Assembly (NCBI RefSeq): GCF_947179515.1 | Contig: NC_067473.1 | Location: 86,846,850 to 86,910,849, forward strand | DNA: 64,000 nucleotides | From: Apodemus sylvaticus | Taxonomy: Eukaryota > Chordata > Mammalia > Rodentia > Muridae | Direction: 5' to 3' | Shown: positions 11,621-24,242 of the stretch, one piece after another | Position numbering within the stretch: the first letter of the stretch is position 1 | Layout of the letters: every line of letters begins with the position of its first letter | Made by a program: the position numbers and the translations under genes | The notes under the pieces: model-generated | Seen by the model: the letters and a program-made list of their open reading frames with translations, nothing else | The model's database searches: none | What the model was told of the DNA's origin: nothing

Positions 11621-12330
11621 GCTGTTTGATTAAGATCAAGATAGAGAATGTTGCTTTGTTTTCTAGCAAAGAGAAAATCTTTTGCCAGAAGTAGGGATAT
11701 TATAGTCCCAGGAGTGTCAATAGATCCTAGAGTTTGGGGGGTTGCTAATACATATACCATCCCACATATCTGGGCCTCACTGTTCTCCAACTTGAGTCTT
11801 TTACAGCACAATTGAGAATTTGGTATTCTGGGACATCATGCTGCTAGTCCTAATCACCCCCATACCCACACCCATAGCTGTAGAAGTGAGTTACTTGACA
11901 CAGACCAGCAAGTATCTCTAACTTCTCAGATTTTCATATTTCCTTTTTGATTTGTAAGTGCTTACTCTTGGTGTCTTTCTTTCTTAGCAGTTATGGTCAG
12001 CAAAACTCATAGGACTTAATGTCTTTCTAATTAGTACTTCTCTGAATATCTCCAGTAGATGTGTCATAAGGCCTTTGAGTTCTGTTTCAGTTCCTGGGGA
12101 GTAAGTTTAACGCCAGTACACCTACCAGGCTCCTTCCCATTTCTCTTCTTTGCTAAGCAACATTCAAAATTATTCTCTAGTCTTTGATTCAGTGTTTGCT
12201 GCAGTGCAATTACTGTTTGCTGAATATGTAAATTTCAGAACTTTTTGTCAAGTCCAATAATGGGTAGTTGTTAATGTAATTCAAATAAAATGAGGCTGAT
12301 TATTCAATCATTCTTAGAAGGGGGAACAAA
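11621..12330. other. Unique or unrecognised sequence
   Basis: No gene or repeat I can support. The first 200-300 bp may be the rest of the LTR of the element ending near 11620. Confidence 0.4.
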
Positions 12331-12334
12331 ATAC

Positions 12335-12962
12335 TTCAGGGAGGAAATACAAAAACAATATATGGAGCAAAGACTGAAGAACAGGCCATCCAGAGACTGC
12401 CCCACCTGGGGATTTATCCCTCATACAGTCACCAAATCTAGACACTATTGAGGATGCCAAAATGTGCTTGCTGACCAGAGCCTGGTATGGCTGTCTCCTG
12501 AGAGGCTCTGCCAGAGCCTAACGAATACCGAGGTGATGCTTGCAGCTAACCATTGGACTGAGCACTGGGTCCCCATTGGAGGAGTTAGAGAAAGAACTGA
12601 AGGAGCTGAAGGGGTTTGCAACCCATAGGAAGAACAACAATATCAACGAACCAGCTCCCCCAGAGATCTCAGGGACTAAACCACCAACCAAAGAGTGCAC
12701 ATGGGAGGACCCATGGCTCCAGATACTTATGTAGCAGAGGATGCCCTTGTTAGACATCAGTGGAAGGTGAGGCCCTTGGTCCTGTGAAGGTTCCATGCCA
12801 CAATGTAGGGGAATGCCAGTGCTAGAAGGCAGGAATGGGTGGGTGAGCACCCTCATAGAAGCAGGAGGAGAGAGAATGGGATAGGGGATTTTGAGAGAGG
12901 AATTTGGGAAAGGGGATAACATTTGAACTGTAAATAAATAAAATATCCAATAAAAAATAAAA
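12335..12962 (+). mobile_element. 5'-truncated L1, 3' UTR only
   Basis: This is the 3' UTR of a murine L1. It contains CCATCCAGAGACTGCCCCAC, GGAGGAGTTAGAGAAAG, GTAGCAGAGGATGCCC and GGGGAATGCCAGTGC. It ends with GTAAATAAATAAAATATCC and an A-rich tail. The open frame of about 180 codons on the opposite strand (12518-13060) is a by-product of this repeat and not a gene. Confidence 0.82.
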
Positions 12963-13249
12963 TTATTTCCACTGTGTAAGCCATTGCACACACTACTGTG
13001 TTCTATATGAACATTTTCTTTCAAGTATACAATGTACTGTGAAGATAATTTCCATTTCATCCCCCATTTCTTCCTCAGATCTCCCCTTTGATCCCTTGGC
13101 TCAAATAGACAGTTTCAATTCTATTTTCATGTCATACACACAAACATGATTTTAAATATAAAGTTTAGGAACTGTGTTGAAAGAAAATATTTGTCCTTCT
13201 GAGCCTGATTTGACTCAATTAAAATGCATATCTCCACTTGCATCTGTCT

Positions 13250-13965
13250 TCCTCTGAACAGTATGACTTCTTTATGACTTACAAACCTATTGTGCATATA
13301 GTTATTGCTTTCTCTCTTGTTAGCATCTAGTTAAGCTACCTAACAGTCTATTGTGAATAAAATGGCAGGAAACATTGAAGAGTAAGTGTCTCTCTGGTGC
13401 ATTGATTTGGAGATCTTTGGTCCAATACCAATGAGCAATGTAAATGGGGCGGTATGGTAGATCCCTATTTAACTTTGTAAGGGACCCCATGAAGATTTCC
13501 ATAGTGGTTAGACTACTTCACTTTCCACCATCAGTGCATGAAAGGACCATTTCCCTATCTTGCTAGCATTTACTATTCCTATCATAGTGACTGCCATTTT
13601 TATAGGAATAATATTTTCCACAATTAGTTGTAATCTGCATTTCATTGATGGCTAGTAAGACTGAACATCTTTTCATTGTGGTGATCATTTGTTTTTTTTT
13701 TTTCATCCAAAGAGAACTTTTGTTCATTTCATTGATTCATTCATTGATTGGGCTGTTTGATTTCTTGTTCACATTTGTTGGTTTTTTTCTTGTTTTTTTT
13801 TAAGTTCTTCATATGTTCTAGATGATGACCCTCTAACCGTCTATCAGAAATATAGCTACCAAAGATTCCCTACCATTTTCTAGGCTGCTACTTTACTGAA
13901 TTAACTGTTTTCTTTACTATGCAGAAGCTTTTAAATTCCAACTCTAACAAAGTTAAACTGACTTC
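13250..13965 (-). mobile_element. Old L1 ORF2 3' fragment
   Basis: On the minus strand this resembles the C-terminal part of an old mammalian L1 ORF2, with many stops. Typical blocks are the complements of ATTTCATTGATGGCTAGTAA, CTTTACTATGCAGAAGCTTT and CTTCATATGTTCTAGATGAT. It is more diverged than the murid L1 copies in the window. Confidence 0.65.
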
Positions 13966-16612
13966 TATCCTATCGAATAAATTTAATTCACCATAAGAAA
14001 TAGATTGCAGCTAACTTAACAATTATCTTATATTTAATTATGGTCTCTTCGGTCCAATATAAATTGTTCCTGACTATACTTTGTTTGTTCAGGTTCCTTA
14101 GAAGTGAACAGTAAAATGCTTGGTATAGATTTCTCCACATGTAATAAAATAAACTCCAGTTAGAGCTTTGGGTTCCTTTTAAATCAACTAGACAAGGATT
14201 AGTATGTTAATCTTATTAATATGTAAAGTAATCATCTTTACATATTACATATGCACAAAACAATTGAATTGCTTATGACTTGCAAAGGATGCTATTCATG
14301 CTTCTTTAACTGCTGGAACATAATGGGATCCATTCAACAGCCCCCCCCCCCCCTTATTTAAGATCACAGAAACCCTGCTTTTCCTTACTTGCACAATTCT
14401 CCTCAAGGAAGGATAGCACTTCTGCAGAGGAGATGTCACTAAAGCTTGTTTGTATCCCTTCCTAGAAGGTCAAAGGTTCCAAGTATGTTTTTCTTCCTTA
14501 AAGGAAAAAAGTACAAGAGGGATGCTGTTTGTAAAACAACCCTGTGGTTTTAACACATGCCATTCAGCAGTATGCCAGACAGCAAGGCATTTACGGGGTC
14601 AGACACTCCCTGGCAGGATCACTTCTGTGACATCCATGCTCTATTGCTGGTCCTGACACTGCTGGTCCACGGCCCTCCATCTGAAAGCACAAGTGAGTGT
14701 GCAAAGAATTCTGTTCTATTTTTTGTCCTGTCTGCTCTTGCTCAAGCCCCATGATATTGCTCCAGCTCAACACTGAGCTGCTCAGACAAAGAGCATGTCA
14801 TTTTCTGCTCTCCATCCATCAATCACAAGAACTAACAAAAGGAGTTCATTATTGGAGTTAAGTGCTTGGTTATTATAAGTGGCAAGAAAGCAAATATTGC
14901 CATTTTTTATTATGATGGTATTTATAACAGCACTAAAGACTGCTGTTTCCTTAGTTACCTGTAACCCTCAAAAATCATCCAGTTTCTTCATGATACTACT
15001 CTGTGATGGGCAAAAAAAGTAACTATGGGGTTTTGTTATTTAAAAATAAAGGGTTTATATATAATTATTGGGAAAGCACAGTGGGCTTTGTTTGCTTGCT
15101 CATTTGTGTATCACATGAAGAGTCACTGCAGTCTTGGTAAATTTTGAAGGCTGATGTACATAAGTATGACACACAATTAACAACTTCTCTAGAGAACACT
15201 TTAAAGGAAGATCTTTATCAGGAGAAGTTCATAATAGAGCAAAATCCTTCTATCTAAGGATGGTGAAAACTCCACAGCTCACACACTTCAGAAGGAAATC
15301 CTGGCTTGCTTTTGTAAAAGGACAGAGCCCAGACATTGTTGATAATTATACTGTTACATAGATAACTACTCTATTCTTCTATAAAATTGCTTTCCAGAGA
15401 AGCTTTCAAGTTCCTAGAAAATTCAGGGCAATTGATGCATCCAAGATTTGAGAAATCCCTCAGGAGGGAAAAAATGAACAATAAAGCCAACTGAGATGAT
15501 TTCTAAAATTCAATGTTTATTTTCCAAATTAACAGTGAAAGCATTTGGATGCATGTGTATGCATTAGAAGGGAAAAACTGAGCATGTCTGTTATTTGCAA
15601 GGCTAAACACAGGGATAATCTGTCCCTAGCTGCTGAACACCTATTACCTTAAGTGCATATTTATCAATTTTGATAGTCCGTTCAGCTTAATTTGATAAAC
15701 TGTCATACTCTTCTTTTCAAGCTCTTAGTCCCTGCATGTAGTTCTAAGAGTTCTCCTACCTGGGACCTGTACCTCATACCTTGTGATGGGCCTCGTCCAC
15801 TCACAGCTCTACAGAGTCACTTGTACGTAATATGCCTCATTTAGCTCTGGCACCCAGAAGACCAGAAGAATTTGGAAAGTGGGATGGAAAGACACAGAAG
15901 CTACTGGTCTGGCAGCTGAGTCTCACAATGGCAGTACACAGACCTGGGAACTTCAGAAACCTGTCCTGTCTCTGCTGAGCCCTTCCTTCTCTTCTGGGAT
16001 AGTGACTAACACCTATTTAAAGATTTATTTAACTTAGACCCAGATGGTCTCTGTTACTTGCCAGGATCAGAATCTTGACTAATGCCTGTAGCCTATCTTT
16101 ATCTTATATACATGTGTGTTTACCATTGATACCACATCTCCAGCTTTCCAATAATGGTACTAAAGTCCAAATTTAATCTGTAGCACAGCAGAGAGAGAGA
16201 GATTATTTGAATTTTTCTCAGATAAAAGTGCTTATACTAACCATAATTAAATAAAAATTCAGCGATATTCATACTAAAACTCTATGCATTCGAACTTACA
16301 ATAATAGTATTTTTATGAATATACCTATTATAATATAATTAGACTATGTCCATCACTTCTACTGTTCAGCATACCCTACTAAGTTTTGATAATTTTAAGT
16401 TCTAGCTAATGACAAGTTTGGAAAACAGCTGTGGAAGGACACAGTAAACTGAAGGTCAGATTAGTATGTGAAATAGTCGCATGTGATAAGGGGTTTTTAA
16501 CAATACAGAATCCTTAAAATATCATAATAACAGTCTCTTCGCATCTTAAAATTTGGAATAAAGCCAGTTTTCATAACCACCCCCTGACAAATGTCAAAAT
16601 ACTGTTTTAGAA
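13966..16612. other. Unique intergenic sequence
   Basis: No gene is supported. It contains a run of 13 C at 14341-14353 and a short GA run near 16190. Small frames at 14450-14773 overlap each other on both strands and have no recognisable content. Confidence 0.5.
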
Positions 16613-16613
16613 A

Positions 16614-16728
16614 TGAAGAATCAATGAATAAATACTATGCATGTCCTTTTGTGTCTGACTTACCTCATTCAGGATGATATTTTCTAGTTCTACCCATTTG
16701 CCTGCAAACTCATGATGTCCTCATTCTT
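16614..16728 (-). mobile_element. Left part of a twin-primed old L1 (inverted 5' segment)
   Basis: From about 16637 to 16728 the minus strand carries the end of L1 ORF2 (complement of TTACCTCATTCAGGATGATA and CTACCCATTTGCCTGCAAAC). It continues on the far side of the nested L1 at 22988. TGAAGAATCAA at 16614-16624 recurs at 24266-24276 and may be the target-site duplication of the outer element. Confidence 0.65.
16713..16728 (+). repeat. Target-site duplication, left copy, of the nested L1
   Basis: TGATGTCCTCATTCTT here and TGATGTGCTCATTCTT at 22972-22987 agree at 15 of 16 positions and bracket the full-length minus-strand L1. Confidence 0.8.
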
Positions 16729-17049
16729 TTTTTTCTTTAATATTTTTTTCTATATTCTTTATTTACACTCCAAAAGATTTCCCCTTTCCAGAATCACCCC
16801 TCCCCATATGTCCCATAAACCTTCTTCTCTCCATCCCTTCTCCAATCACTTCCTTCCTTTTTCTCTGTCCTTATATTCCCTTCCAATGCTAGATCAATAC
16901 TTTCCAGGATCAGGACACTCTCCATACTTCTTCATGGGAGTCATTTGTTATGCAATTTGTGCCTTGGGTATTCATGGCTTCTGGGCTAATTAATATCCAC
17001 TTATCAGAGATTGCATTCCATGTGTATTCTTTTGTGATTGGGTTACCTC

Positions 17050-20000
17050 ACTTAGGATGATATTTTCCAGATCAAACCATTTGCCTAAAAATTTTGTGAA
17101 TTCACTGTTTCAAATTGCTGAGTAGTATTCCATTGTGTAAATATACCACATTTTCTGTATCCATTCCTCCTTTGAGGGGCATCTGGGTTCTTTCCAGCTT
17201 CTGGCTATTATAAACAAGGCTGCTATGAATATAATGGAGCATGTGTCTTTATTGCATGCCGAGGAATCCTTTGGGTATATGCCCAGGAGAGGTATAGCAG
17301 GGTCCTCTGGAAGTCTCATGTCCAGTTTTCTGAGGAACCGCCAGACTGATTTCCACAGTGGATGTACCATCTTACAGCCCCACCAGCAGTGGAGGAGTGT
17401 TCCTCTTTCTCCACATCCTTGCCAACACCTGCTGTCTCCTGAGTTTTTGACCTTAGCCATTCTGACTGGTGTAAGGTGAAATCTCAGGGTTGTTTTGATT
17501 TGCATTTCCCTAATGACTAATGAAGTTGAGCACTTCTTAAGGTGCCTCTCAGCCATCCGAATTTCTTCGGGTGAAAATTCTTTGTTTAGATCTGTACCCC
17601 ATTTTTAATAGGGTTATTTGGTGCCCTGGGGTCTAACTTCTTGAGTTCTTTGTATATATTGGATATTAGCCCTCTATCAGATGTGGGGTTGGTGAATATC
17701 CTTTCCCAATTTGATAGTTGCTGTTTTGTCCTTTTAACAATGTCCTTTGCCTTACAGAAACTTTGTAATTTTATGAGGTCCCATTTGTCAATTCTTAATC
17801 TTAAAGCATAAGCTATTGGTGATCTGTTCAGGAACTTTTCCCCTGTGCCCATGTCCTCAAGGGTCTTCCCCAGTTACTTTTCTATTAGTTTCATTGTGTC
17901 TGGTTTTACATGGAGGTCCTTGATCCACTTGGAGTGAAGTTTAGTACATGGAGATAAGAATGGATCAATTCGCATTTTTCTGCATGCTGACCTCCAATTG
18001 AGCCAGCACCATTTGTTGAAAAGGCTATCTTTTTTCCATTGGATGTTTAGGCTCCTTTGTGGAAGATCAAGTGACCATAGGTGTGTGGATTCATTTCTGG
18101 ATCTTCAATTCTATTCCATTGGTCCACTTGTCTGCACTGTGCCAATACCATGCAGTTTTTAACACTGTTGCTCTGTAGTATTGCTTGAAGTCAGGGATAC
18201 TGATTCCCCCAGAATTTCTTTTGTTGTTGAGAATAGTTTTAGCTATCCTGGGTTTCTTTTTATTCCAGATGAATTTGAGAATTGCTTTTTCTAACTCTGT
18301 GAAGAACTGAGTTGGGATTTTGATGGGGATTGCATTGAATCTGTAGATTGCTTTTGGCAAGATGGCCATTTTAACTATATTAATCCTGCCAATCCACGAG
18401 CATGGCAGATTTTTTTCCATTTTCTGAGGTCTTCTTCGATTTCCTTCTGAAGTGACCTGAAGTTCTTGTCACATAGATCTTTCACTTGTTTGGTTAGAGT
18501 AACACCAAGATACTTTATATTGTTTGTGGCTATTTTGAAGGGTGTCATTTCCCTAATTTCTTTCTCAGCCTGCTTATCCTTTGAGTATAGGAAGGCAACT
18601 GATTTGCTTGAGTTGATTTTATAACCAGCCACTTTGATGAAGTTGTTTATCAGCTGTAGGAGTTCTCTGGTGGAGGTTTTCGGGTCACTTAAGTAGACTA
18701 TCATGTCATCTGCAAATAGTGATAATTTCATTTCATCCTTTTCAATTTGTATCCCCTTGACCTCCTTATGTTGTCTAATTGCTCTAGCTAGAACTTCAAG
18801 TACTATATTGAAAAGATATGGAGAGAGAGGACAGCCTTGTCTAGTCCCTGATTTTAGTGGGATTGCTTCAAGTTTCTCTCCATTTAGTTTGATGTTGGCT
18901 ACCTGTTTGCTATATATTGCTTAAATGATGTTTAGGTATGGGCCTTGAATTCCTGTTCTTTCCAATACTTTTAGCATGAAAGGATGCTGGATTTTGTCAA
19001 GTGCTTTTTCTGCATGTAATGAGATGATCATATGTTTTTTTTTCTTGAGTTTGTTTATGTAGTGGATAGCATTGAATGATTTCCTTATATTGAACCATCC
19101 CTGCATCCCTGGGATGAAGCCTACTTGATCATGGTAGATGATCGTTTTGATGTGTTCTTGGATTCGGTTGGCAAGAATTTTATTAAGTATTTTTGCATCA
19201 ATATTCATAAGAGAAATTGGCCTGAAGTTCTCTTTCTTTGTTGGATCTTTGTGTGGTTTTGGTATCAGCGTAATTGTGGCTTCATAGAACGAGGTGAGTA
19301 GAGTTCCTTCTGTTTCTATTTTGTGGAATAGTTTGAAGAGTATTGGTGTTAGGTCTTCTATGAAGGTCTGATAGAACTCTGCACTGAAGCCATCTGGTCC
19401 CATGCTTTTTTCGGTTGGGAGACTTTCTATGACCCTTTTTATTTCTTCAGGTGTTATGGGACTGTTTAGTTGATCTATTTGATCCTGATTCAGTTTTGGT
19501 GTCAGAAATCTGTCTAGGAAACTGTCCTTTCCTCCAGATTCTCCAGTTGTGTTGAGTATAGGCTTTTATAGTAGGATCTAATGATTTTTTTAATTTCCTC
19601 AGTTTCTGTTGTTATATCTCCCTTTTCATTTCTAAGTTTGTTAATCTGGATACTGTCTCTGTGCCCCTTGGTTAGACTGGCTAAGGGTTTATCTATCTTG
19701 TTGATTTTCTCAATGAACCAGCTCCTGGTTTTGTTGATTCTTTGTATGGTTCTCTTTGTTTCTACTTGATTGATTTTGGCTCTGAGTTTGATGATTTCCT
19801 GCCTTCTACTCCTCCAGTGTGAAATAGCTTCTTTTTGTTCCAGGGCTTTCAGGTGTGTCATTAAGCTGTTAGTGTATGCTCTCTCCATTTTCTTTTTGGA
19901 GGCACTCAGGGCTATGAGTTTTCCTCTTAGCACTGCTTTCATTGTGTCCCATAGATTTGGGTATGTTGTGTCTTCATTTTCATTATGTTCTAAAAAGTCT

Positions 20001-20260
20001 TTAATTTCTTTCTTTATTTCTTCCTTGACCAAGGTATCATTGAGTAGAATATTGTTCAGTTTCCACGTATATGTGGGTTTTCTGTTGTTTTTGTTGTTTT
20101 GAAGACCACTTTTACTCCATAGTGATCTGATAGGAGGCATGGGATTAGTTCGATCTTCTTATATTTGTTGAGGTCTGTCTTGTGACCAATTATATGGTCG
20201 ATTTTGGAGAAGGTCCCATGAGGTGCTGAGAAAAAGGTATATTCTTTTGCTTTAGGATAG

Positions 20261-20306
<46 letters not shown>

Positions 20307-20833
20307 TCTAATTGGACCAAAGCTTCAATTAGTTTCATTGTGTCCCTGTTTAGTTTCTGTTTTCCTGATTGGTCCATTGAGGAAAGTGCAGTGTTGAAGT
20401 CACCCACAATTATTGTGTTAGGTGCAATGTGTGCTTTGAGCTTTAATAAAGTTTCTTTTAGGAATGAGGGTGCCCTTGCATTTGAAGCATAGATGTTCAG
20501 GATTGAGAGTTCTTCTTGTTTTATTTTTTCTTTGACCAGCAAGAAGTGTCCCTCGGAGTCTCTTTTGATGACTTTGGATTGAAAGTCAATTTTATCTGAT
20601 ATTAGAATGGCTACTCCAGCTTGTTTCCTGAGACCATTTGCTTGTAAAATTGTCTTCCAGACTTTTACTCTAAGGTAGTGTTTGTCTTTGACCCTGAGGT
20701 GTGTTTCCTGTAAGCAGCAAAATGTAGGGTCCTGTTTATGTATCCAGTCCGTTAGTCTACATCTTTTTATTGGGGCATTGAGTCCATTGATGTTAAGAGA
20801 TATGAAGGTATAGTGATTGTTACTTCCTGTCAT
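17050..20833 (-). pseudogene. L1 ORF2 (endonuclease / reverse transcriptase) relic
   Basis: ORF2p is the endonuclease and reverse transcriptase that performs target-primed integration. The pieces can be ordered on the minus strand. Endonuclease starts at 20833 (ISLNINGLN, CCLQETHL, VGDFNTALS). The linker follows (19514-20140), then reverse transcriptase (18921-19403, with FRPISLMNIDAKILNKILAN, and 18375-18731, with FADDMIVYLSDP), then C-terminal pieces (18091-18420, 17586-17852 and 17110-17556, with the CCHC cysteine region CWQGCGERGTLLHCWWGC). In motif A the Asp-containing segment reads HAEKALD instead of DAEKAFD. The frame is broken at many points, and an (AT)n repeat interrupts the endonuclease region at 20269-20302. 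Confidence 0.9.
20269..20302. repeat. (AT)n microsatellite inside the L1 endonuclease region
   Basis: About 17 AT units. The matching site in the younger L1 (near 46381-46392) has only AGATATATATAG. The repeat encodes an Ile-Tyr run and breaks the frame. Confidence 0.95.
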
Positions 20834-20895
20834 TTTTGACGTTATTTTTTAAATTTGATTGGTTAACTTCTTTTGGGTTTGATGAGAGAAGGTTA

Positions 20896-22100
20896 CTATC
20901 TTGCCTTTTCCAGGATGAAGTTTCCCTCCTTGTATTGGTGTTTTCCTCCTATTATCCTTTGTAGGGCTGGGTTTGTGGATAGATATTGGGTAAACTTGGT
21001 TTTGTCATGGAATATCTTAGTTTCTCCATCTATGGTGATTGAGAGTTTTGCTGGATATAGTAGTTTTGGCTGGCATTTGTGTTCTCTTAGAGTTTGCATG
21101 AGATCTGCCCAGGATCTTCTAGCCTTCATAGTCTCAGGTGAAAAGTCTGCTGTGATTCTGATATGTCTTCCTTTATATGTTACTTGGCCTTTTTCTTGTA
21201 CTGCCTTTAATATTCTTTCTTTGTTTAGTACATTTGGGGTTTTGATTATTATGTGATGGGAAGTATTTCTGTTCTGGTCCAGTCTGCTGGAGTTCTGTAG
21301 GCTTCTTGTATATCCATGGGCATCTCTCTCTTTAGGTTAGTGAAGTTTTCTTCCATAATTTTATTGAAGATATTTGCTGGCCCTTTAAGTTGTAAATCTT
21401 CACTCTCATCTATGCCTATAATCCTTAGGTTTGGTCTTCTTATTGTGTCCTGGATTTCCTGGATATTTTGGGTTACAAGCTTTTTGCATTTTGTATTTTC
21501 TTTAACTGTTGAGTCCATGGTTTCTATGGTATCTTCAGCATCTGAGATTCTTTCTTCTATCTCTTGTATTCTTTTGTTGATATTTGCATCTATGTGCCCT
21601 GATTTCTTCCCAAGGCTTTCTATCTCCAAAGTTCTCTCCCTGTGAGTTTTTTTAGTTGTTTCTACTTCTGATTTTAGATCCTGGATGGTATGGCTTAGCT
21701 CTTTCACTTGCTTGTTTGTGCTTTCCTGTAATTCTTTAAGAGAATTTTGTGTTTCCTCTTTCATGACCTCAGCCTGTTGATCATAGTTCTCCTGTATTTC
21801 TTTAAATGTTTTTTGCGTTTCCTCCTTATTGGCTTTTGTATTCTCCTGAATTTCTTTCAATGATTTTTGTGTTTCCCTTGCAAGGGCTTCTAACTTTTGA
21901 TCCATTTTCTCCTGAATTTCTTTAAGTATGTCCTTCATGTGTTCCTGTACCAGCATCATGACCAGTGATTTTAAATCCAAATCTTGTTTTACTGGTGTGA
22001 TGGGGTATCCAGGACATGCTGGTAAAGGAGAATTGGGTTCAGATGTTGCCATATTGTCTTGATTTCTGTTAGTGACATTCCTGCTTTTGCCTTTTGCCAA
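20896..22100 (-). pseudogene. L1 ORF1 with frameshift
   Basis: The long N-terminal piece (21249-22100, 283 codons) starts MAKGKSRNVTNRNQDN and includes the heptad repeats (KSLKEIQENTKANKEE, QAEVMKEETQNSLKELQE) and the start of the RRM (NLRIIGIDESED). A frameshift near 21285 switches to another frame. The C-terminal domain (KARRSWADLMQTLREHKCQP) continues at 20896-21129. The homologous intact protein is at 44517-45788. Confidence 0.9.
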
Positions 22101-22169
22101 CTAGTTCTCACTGGTGTTAGTTGGTCTTGTCAATGCTGGACTCACCAGTGCAAGCTGCCTCTTCCTAGG

Positions 22170-22970
22170 TGGCCTCTGGTGCACAGATTACCTCCTGCAC
22201 TGCCTGGAGATATGGTTCTGTTGCCCAGGCTGTTCAGATCTGAAGCAGACACTTGAAGGCTCCTGCTGGGGCCTGCTGGATTCACCAGAACACAGTGACT
22301 CCTCCCAGCCGGCCTCCCGGAAGCCCCTCTTGCCTCTTGCAGGACCTGGAGATGTGGTGTTGCTCCCCAGGCTGATCTGTTTCAGGAAGCAGAGAGATCT
22401 TAGGGCTCCCGCCAGAGGCCTCAGGACTGGAACCTAAGCTCCTTGCCACAGGAGCAATCTGTGAGTTCCCAGACTGCTTCTGGGTGCACACCAGGTCTCT
22501 CGCACTTCCTGGAGACCGAGTGCTGTGGCCCAGGCTGTTCAGATCCCAAAGCAGACACCTGAAGGCTCCTGCCAGGGCCCATTGGATTCACCAGAGCACA
22601 CAGACTTCTCCCAGCCAGGCTCCCGGAAGCCCCTCTTGCCTCTTGCAGGACCTGGAGATGTGGGCTTGCCTCCCAGGCTGATCTGGATCTGGAAGTGGAG
22701 AGATCTGAGGGCTCCTGCCAGAGGCCTCAGGGCTGGAACCTAAGCTCTGTGCCACCGGAGCAAGCTCTGTGCTCCCAGACTGCCTCTGGGTGCACACCAC
22801 GTCTCCCCCACTTTCTGGAGACCGAGTGCTGTGGCCCAGGCTGTTCAGATCCCAAAGCAGACACCTGAAGGCTCCTGCCAGGGCCCGTTGGATTCACCAG
22901 AGCACACTGACTCCTCCCTGCCGGCCTCCCGGAAGCCCCTCTTGCCTCTTTCCTCTTGCCAGACCTGGAG
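22170..22970 (-). repeat. L1 5' UTR monomers, period about 307 bp
   Basis: Three tandem copies are visible. GGCCCAGGCTGTTCAGATC-type blocks recur near 22210, 22523 and 22832, and CGGAAGCCCCTCTTGCCTC recurs at about 22317, 22625 and 22931. That gives a period of about 305-310 bp. As promoter monomers of the minus-strand L1 they differ in length and sequence from those of fragment A and of the young L1. Confidence 0.85.
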
Positions 22971-22971
22971 A

Positions 22972-22987
22972 TGATGTGCTCATTCTT
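22972..22987 (+). repeat. Target-site duplication, right copy, of the nested L1
   Basis: Partner of 16713-16728, with one mismatch. Confidence 0.8.
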
Positions 22988-23113
22988 AATAGCTGAATAA
23001 TATTCCATTGTGTAGATGAACCACATGTTCTGTATCTATTCCCCCATTGTGGGACATTTGGATTGTTTCCAGCTTTGAAAATCACAGATAAGGCCACTAT
23101 GAACACTAAAAAG
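22988..23113 (-). mobile_element. Twin-primed L1, inverted segment (continuation)
   Basis: On the minus strand this encodes the ORF2 C-terminal block (STQWNIIQLL, a decayed YTMEYYSAI). It joins directly to 16637-16728 when the nested L1 is removed. Confidence 0.7.
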
Positions 23114-24242
23114 TAGGTATTAGCCAAAAAAGTACAGAATACCCAGGATACAATCCACAGAACCCAAGAAGATTAAAAAGCTAAAGGGTTCAAGTGAGGA
23201 TGCTTCAATCCCACTTGGGAGAGAGAAGAGAACAATCACTGGAGGCAGAGGGAGGGAAGGACCTGGTGGAAGAAGGGAGAGGGCGGGGAAAAGGGAAACA
23301 TAATTAGATATTGGGAGTAGGAGAAAACAGGACAGAAGTCCTGAGGGTTAAGAGAAAGGATGGAAATATGCAACCTAGAGGGGTGGGAGATAGAGAGACC
23401 CTTTAGAAGGTACCAGAGACCTAGGAGGTCAGAGACTCTCAGGACTTAAAAGAGGGACCTTAGATGAAATGCCTGAAAGTGGGGAGAGGGAGCTTGTAGA
23501 GTCCACCTCCAGAAGAAATATAGGGCATCAAGATGGGGTTGCCATCCCACAGTCAAAAACTGACCCAGAATTGTTTCTGTCTAAAAGAACGGCAGGCACA
23601 AAAATGGAGAAGAGGCTGAGGGAAAAGCAGTTCAGTGACTGGCCCAACTTGGGATCTATCTCAAGGAGAGGCTCCAAGGCCTGACACTATTACTGATGCT
23701 ATTTTATGCTTACAGACAGGAGCCTAGCATGACTGCCCTCTGAAAAGCCCAGCAAGCAGCTGAAAGTCAGATGCAGAGATTTACACCCAACCGATGGATA
23801 GAAGCTGGTGACTTCTGTGGTTGCATTAGGAAAAGGCAAGAAGAAACTGAGGATGATAGTGACCCTAGAGGAAGAACAGCAGTCTCAACTGACCTGGATC
23901 CCTGAGATCTCTCAGACACTGAGCCACAAAGCAGGCAGCATACACTAGCTGATATGAGGCCTCCAACATATATACAGCAGAGGAATTCCTGGTCTGGCCT
24001 CAGTAAGAGAAGATGCACCTAACACTTGAGAGACATGAGGCCCCAGAAAGTGGGCATTGGGCAGGGGGCAGGGGTGGAGTGGGGAGGTGGGGGGGTAGGA
24101 AGGTTGTGGGTTGGGAAGGAGAGGACAACTTCTTGGATACTGCATGGGAGGAGGAATGTGATGAGGTACTGTGAGAGGGCAGACAGGGAGGGGGTAACAA
24201 CTGGATTGTAAAAAAAGGAAAGTAATACTAATAAAAAATAAA
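23114..24242 (+). mobile_element. Twin-primed L1, 3' UTR segment in plus orientation
   Basis: The orientation switches at about 23114. The plus strand carries the L1 3' UTR, starting at GTATTAGCCAAAAAAGTACA and ending in GGATTGTAAAAAAAGG and an A-rich tail near 24242. In L1 order this follows directly on the inverted ORF2 end. That is the signature of twin priming during integration. The 3' UTR type (long, purine-rich) matches the older Lx-like group. Confidence 0.75.

Larger units (their letters stand above)
16729..22971 (-). mobile_element. Full-length, decayed L1 nested in an older L1
   Basis: About 6.24 kb on the minus strand. From 5' to 3' it holds 5' UTR monomers (22971 down to about 22130), ORF1 (about 22100-20896), ORF2 (20833 down to about 17050) and a 3' UTR ending in an A-tail near 16737. 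It is bracketed by a 16-bp duplication with one mismatch. Both reading frames are broken: ORF1 by at least one frameshift and ORF2 into at least seven pieces. It can no longer move on its own. It is clearly older than the L1 at 43311-49950. Confidence 0.9.

Noticed and set aside
12518..13060. 180-codon minus-strand frame
   Set aside because: It is mostly the antisense of an L1 3' UTR (12335-12962), with no known protein similarity.
22170..22970. Regularly spaced direct repeats that might suggest an array such as CRISPR or a satellite
   Set aside because: The period is about 307 bp and the units are L1 5' UTR monomers attached to an L1 ORF1 in a mammalian genome.
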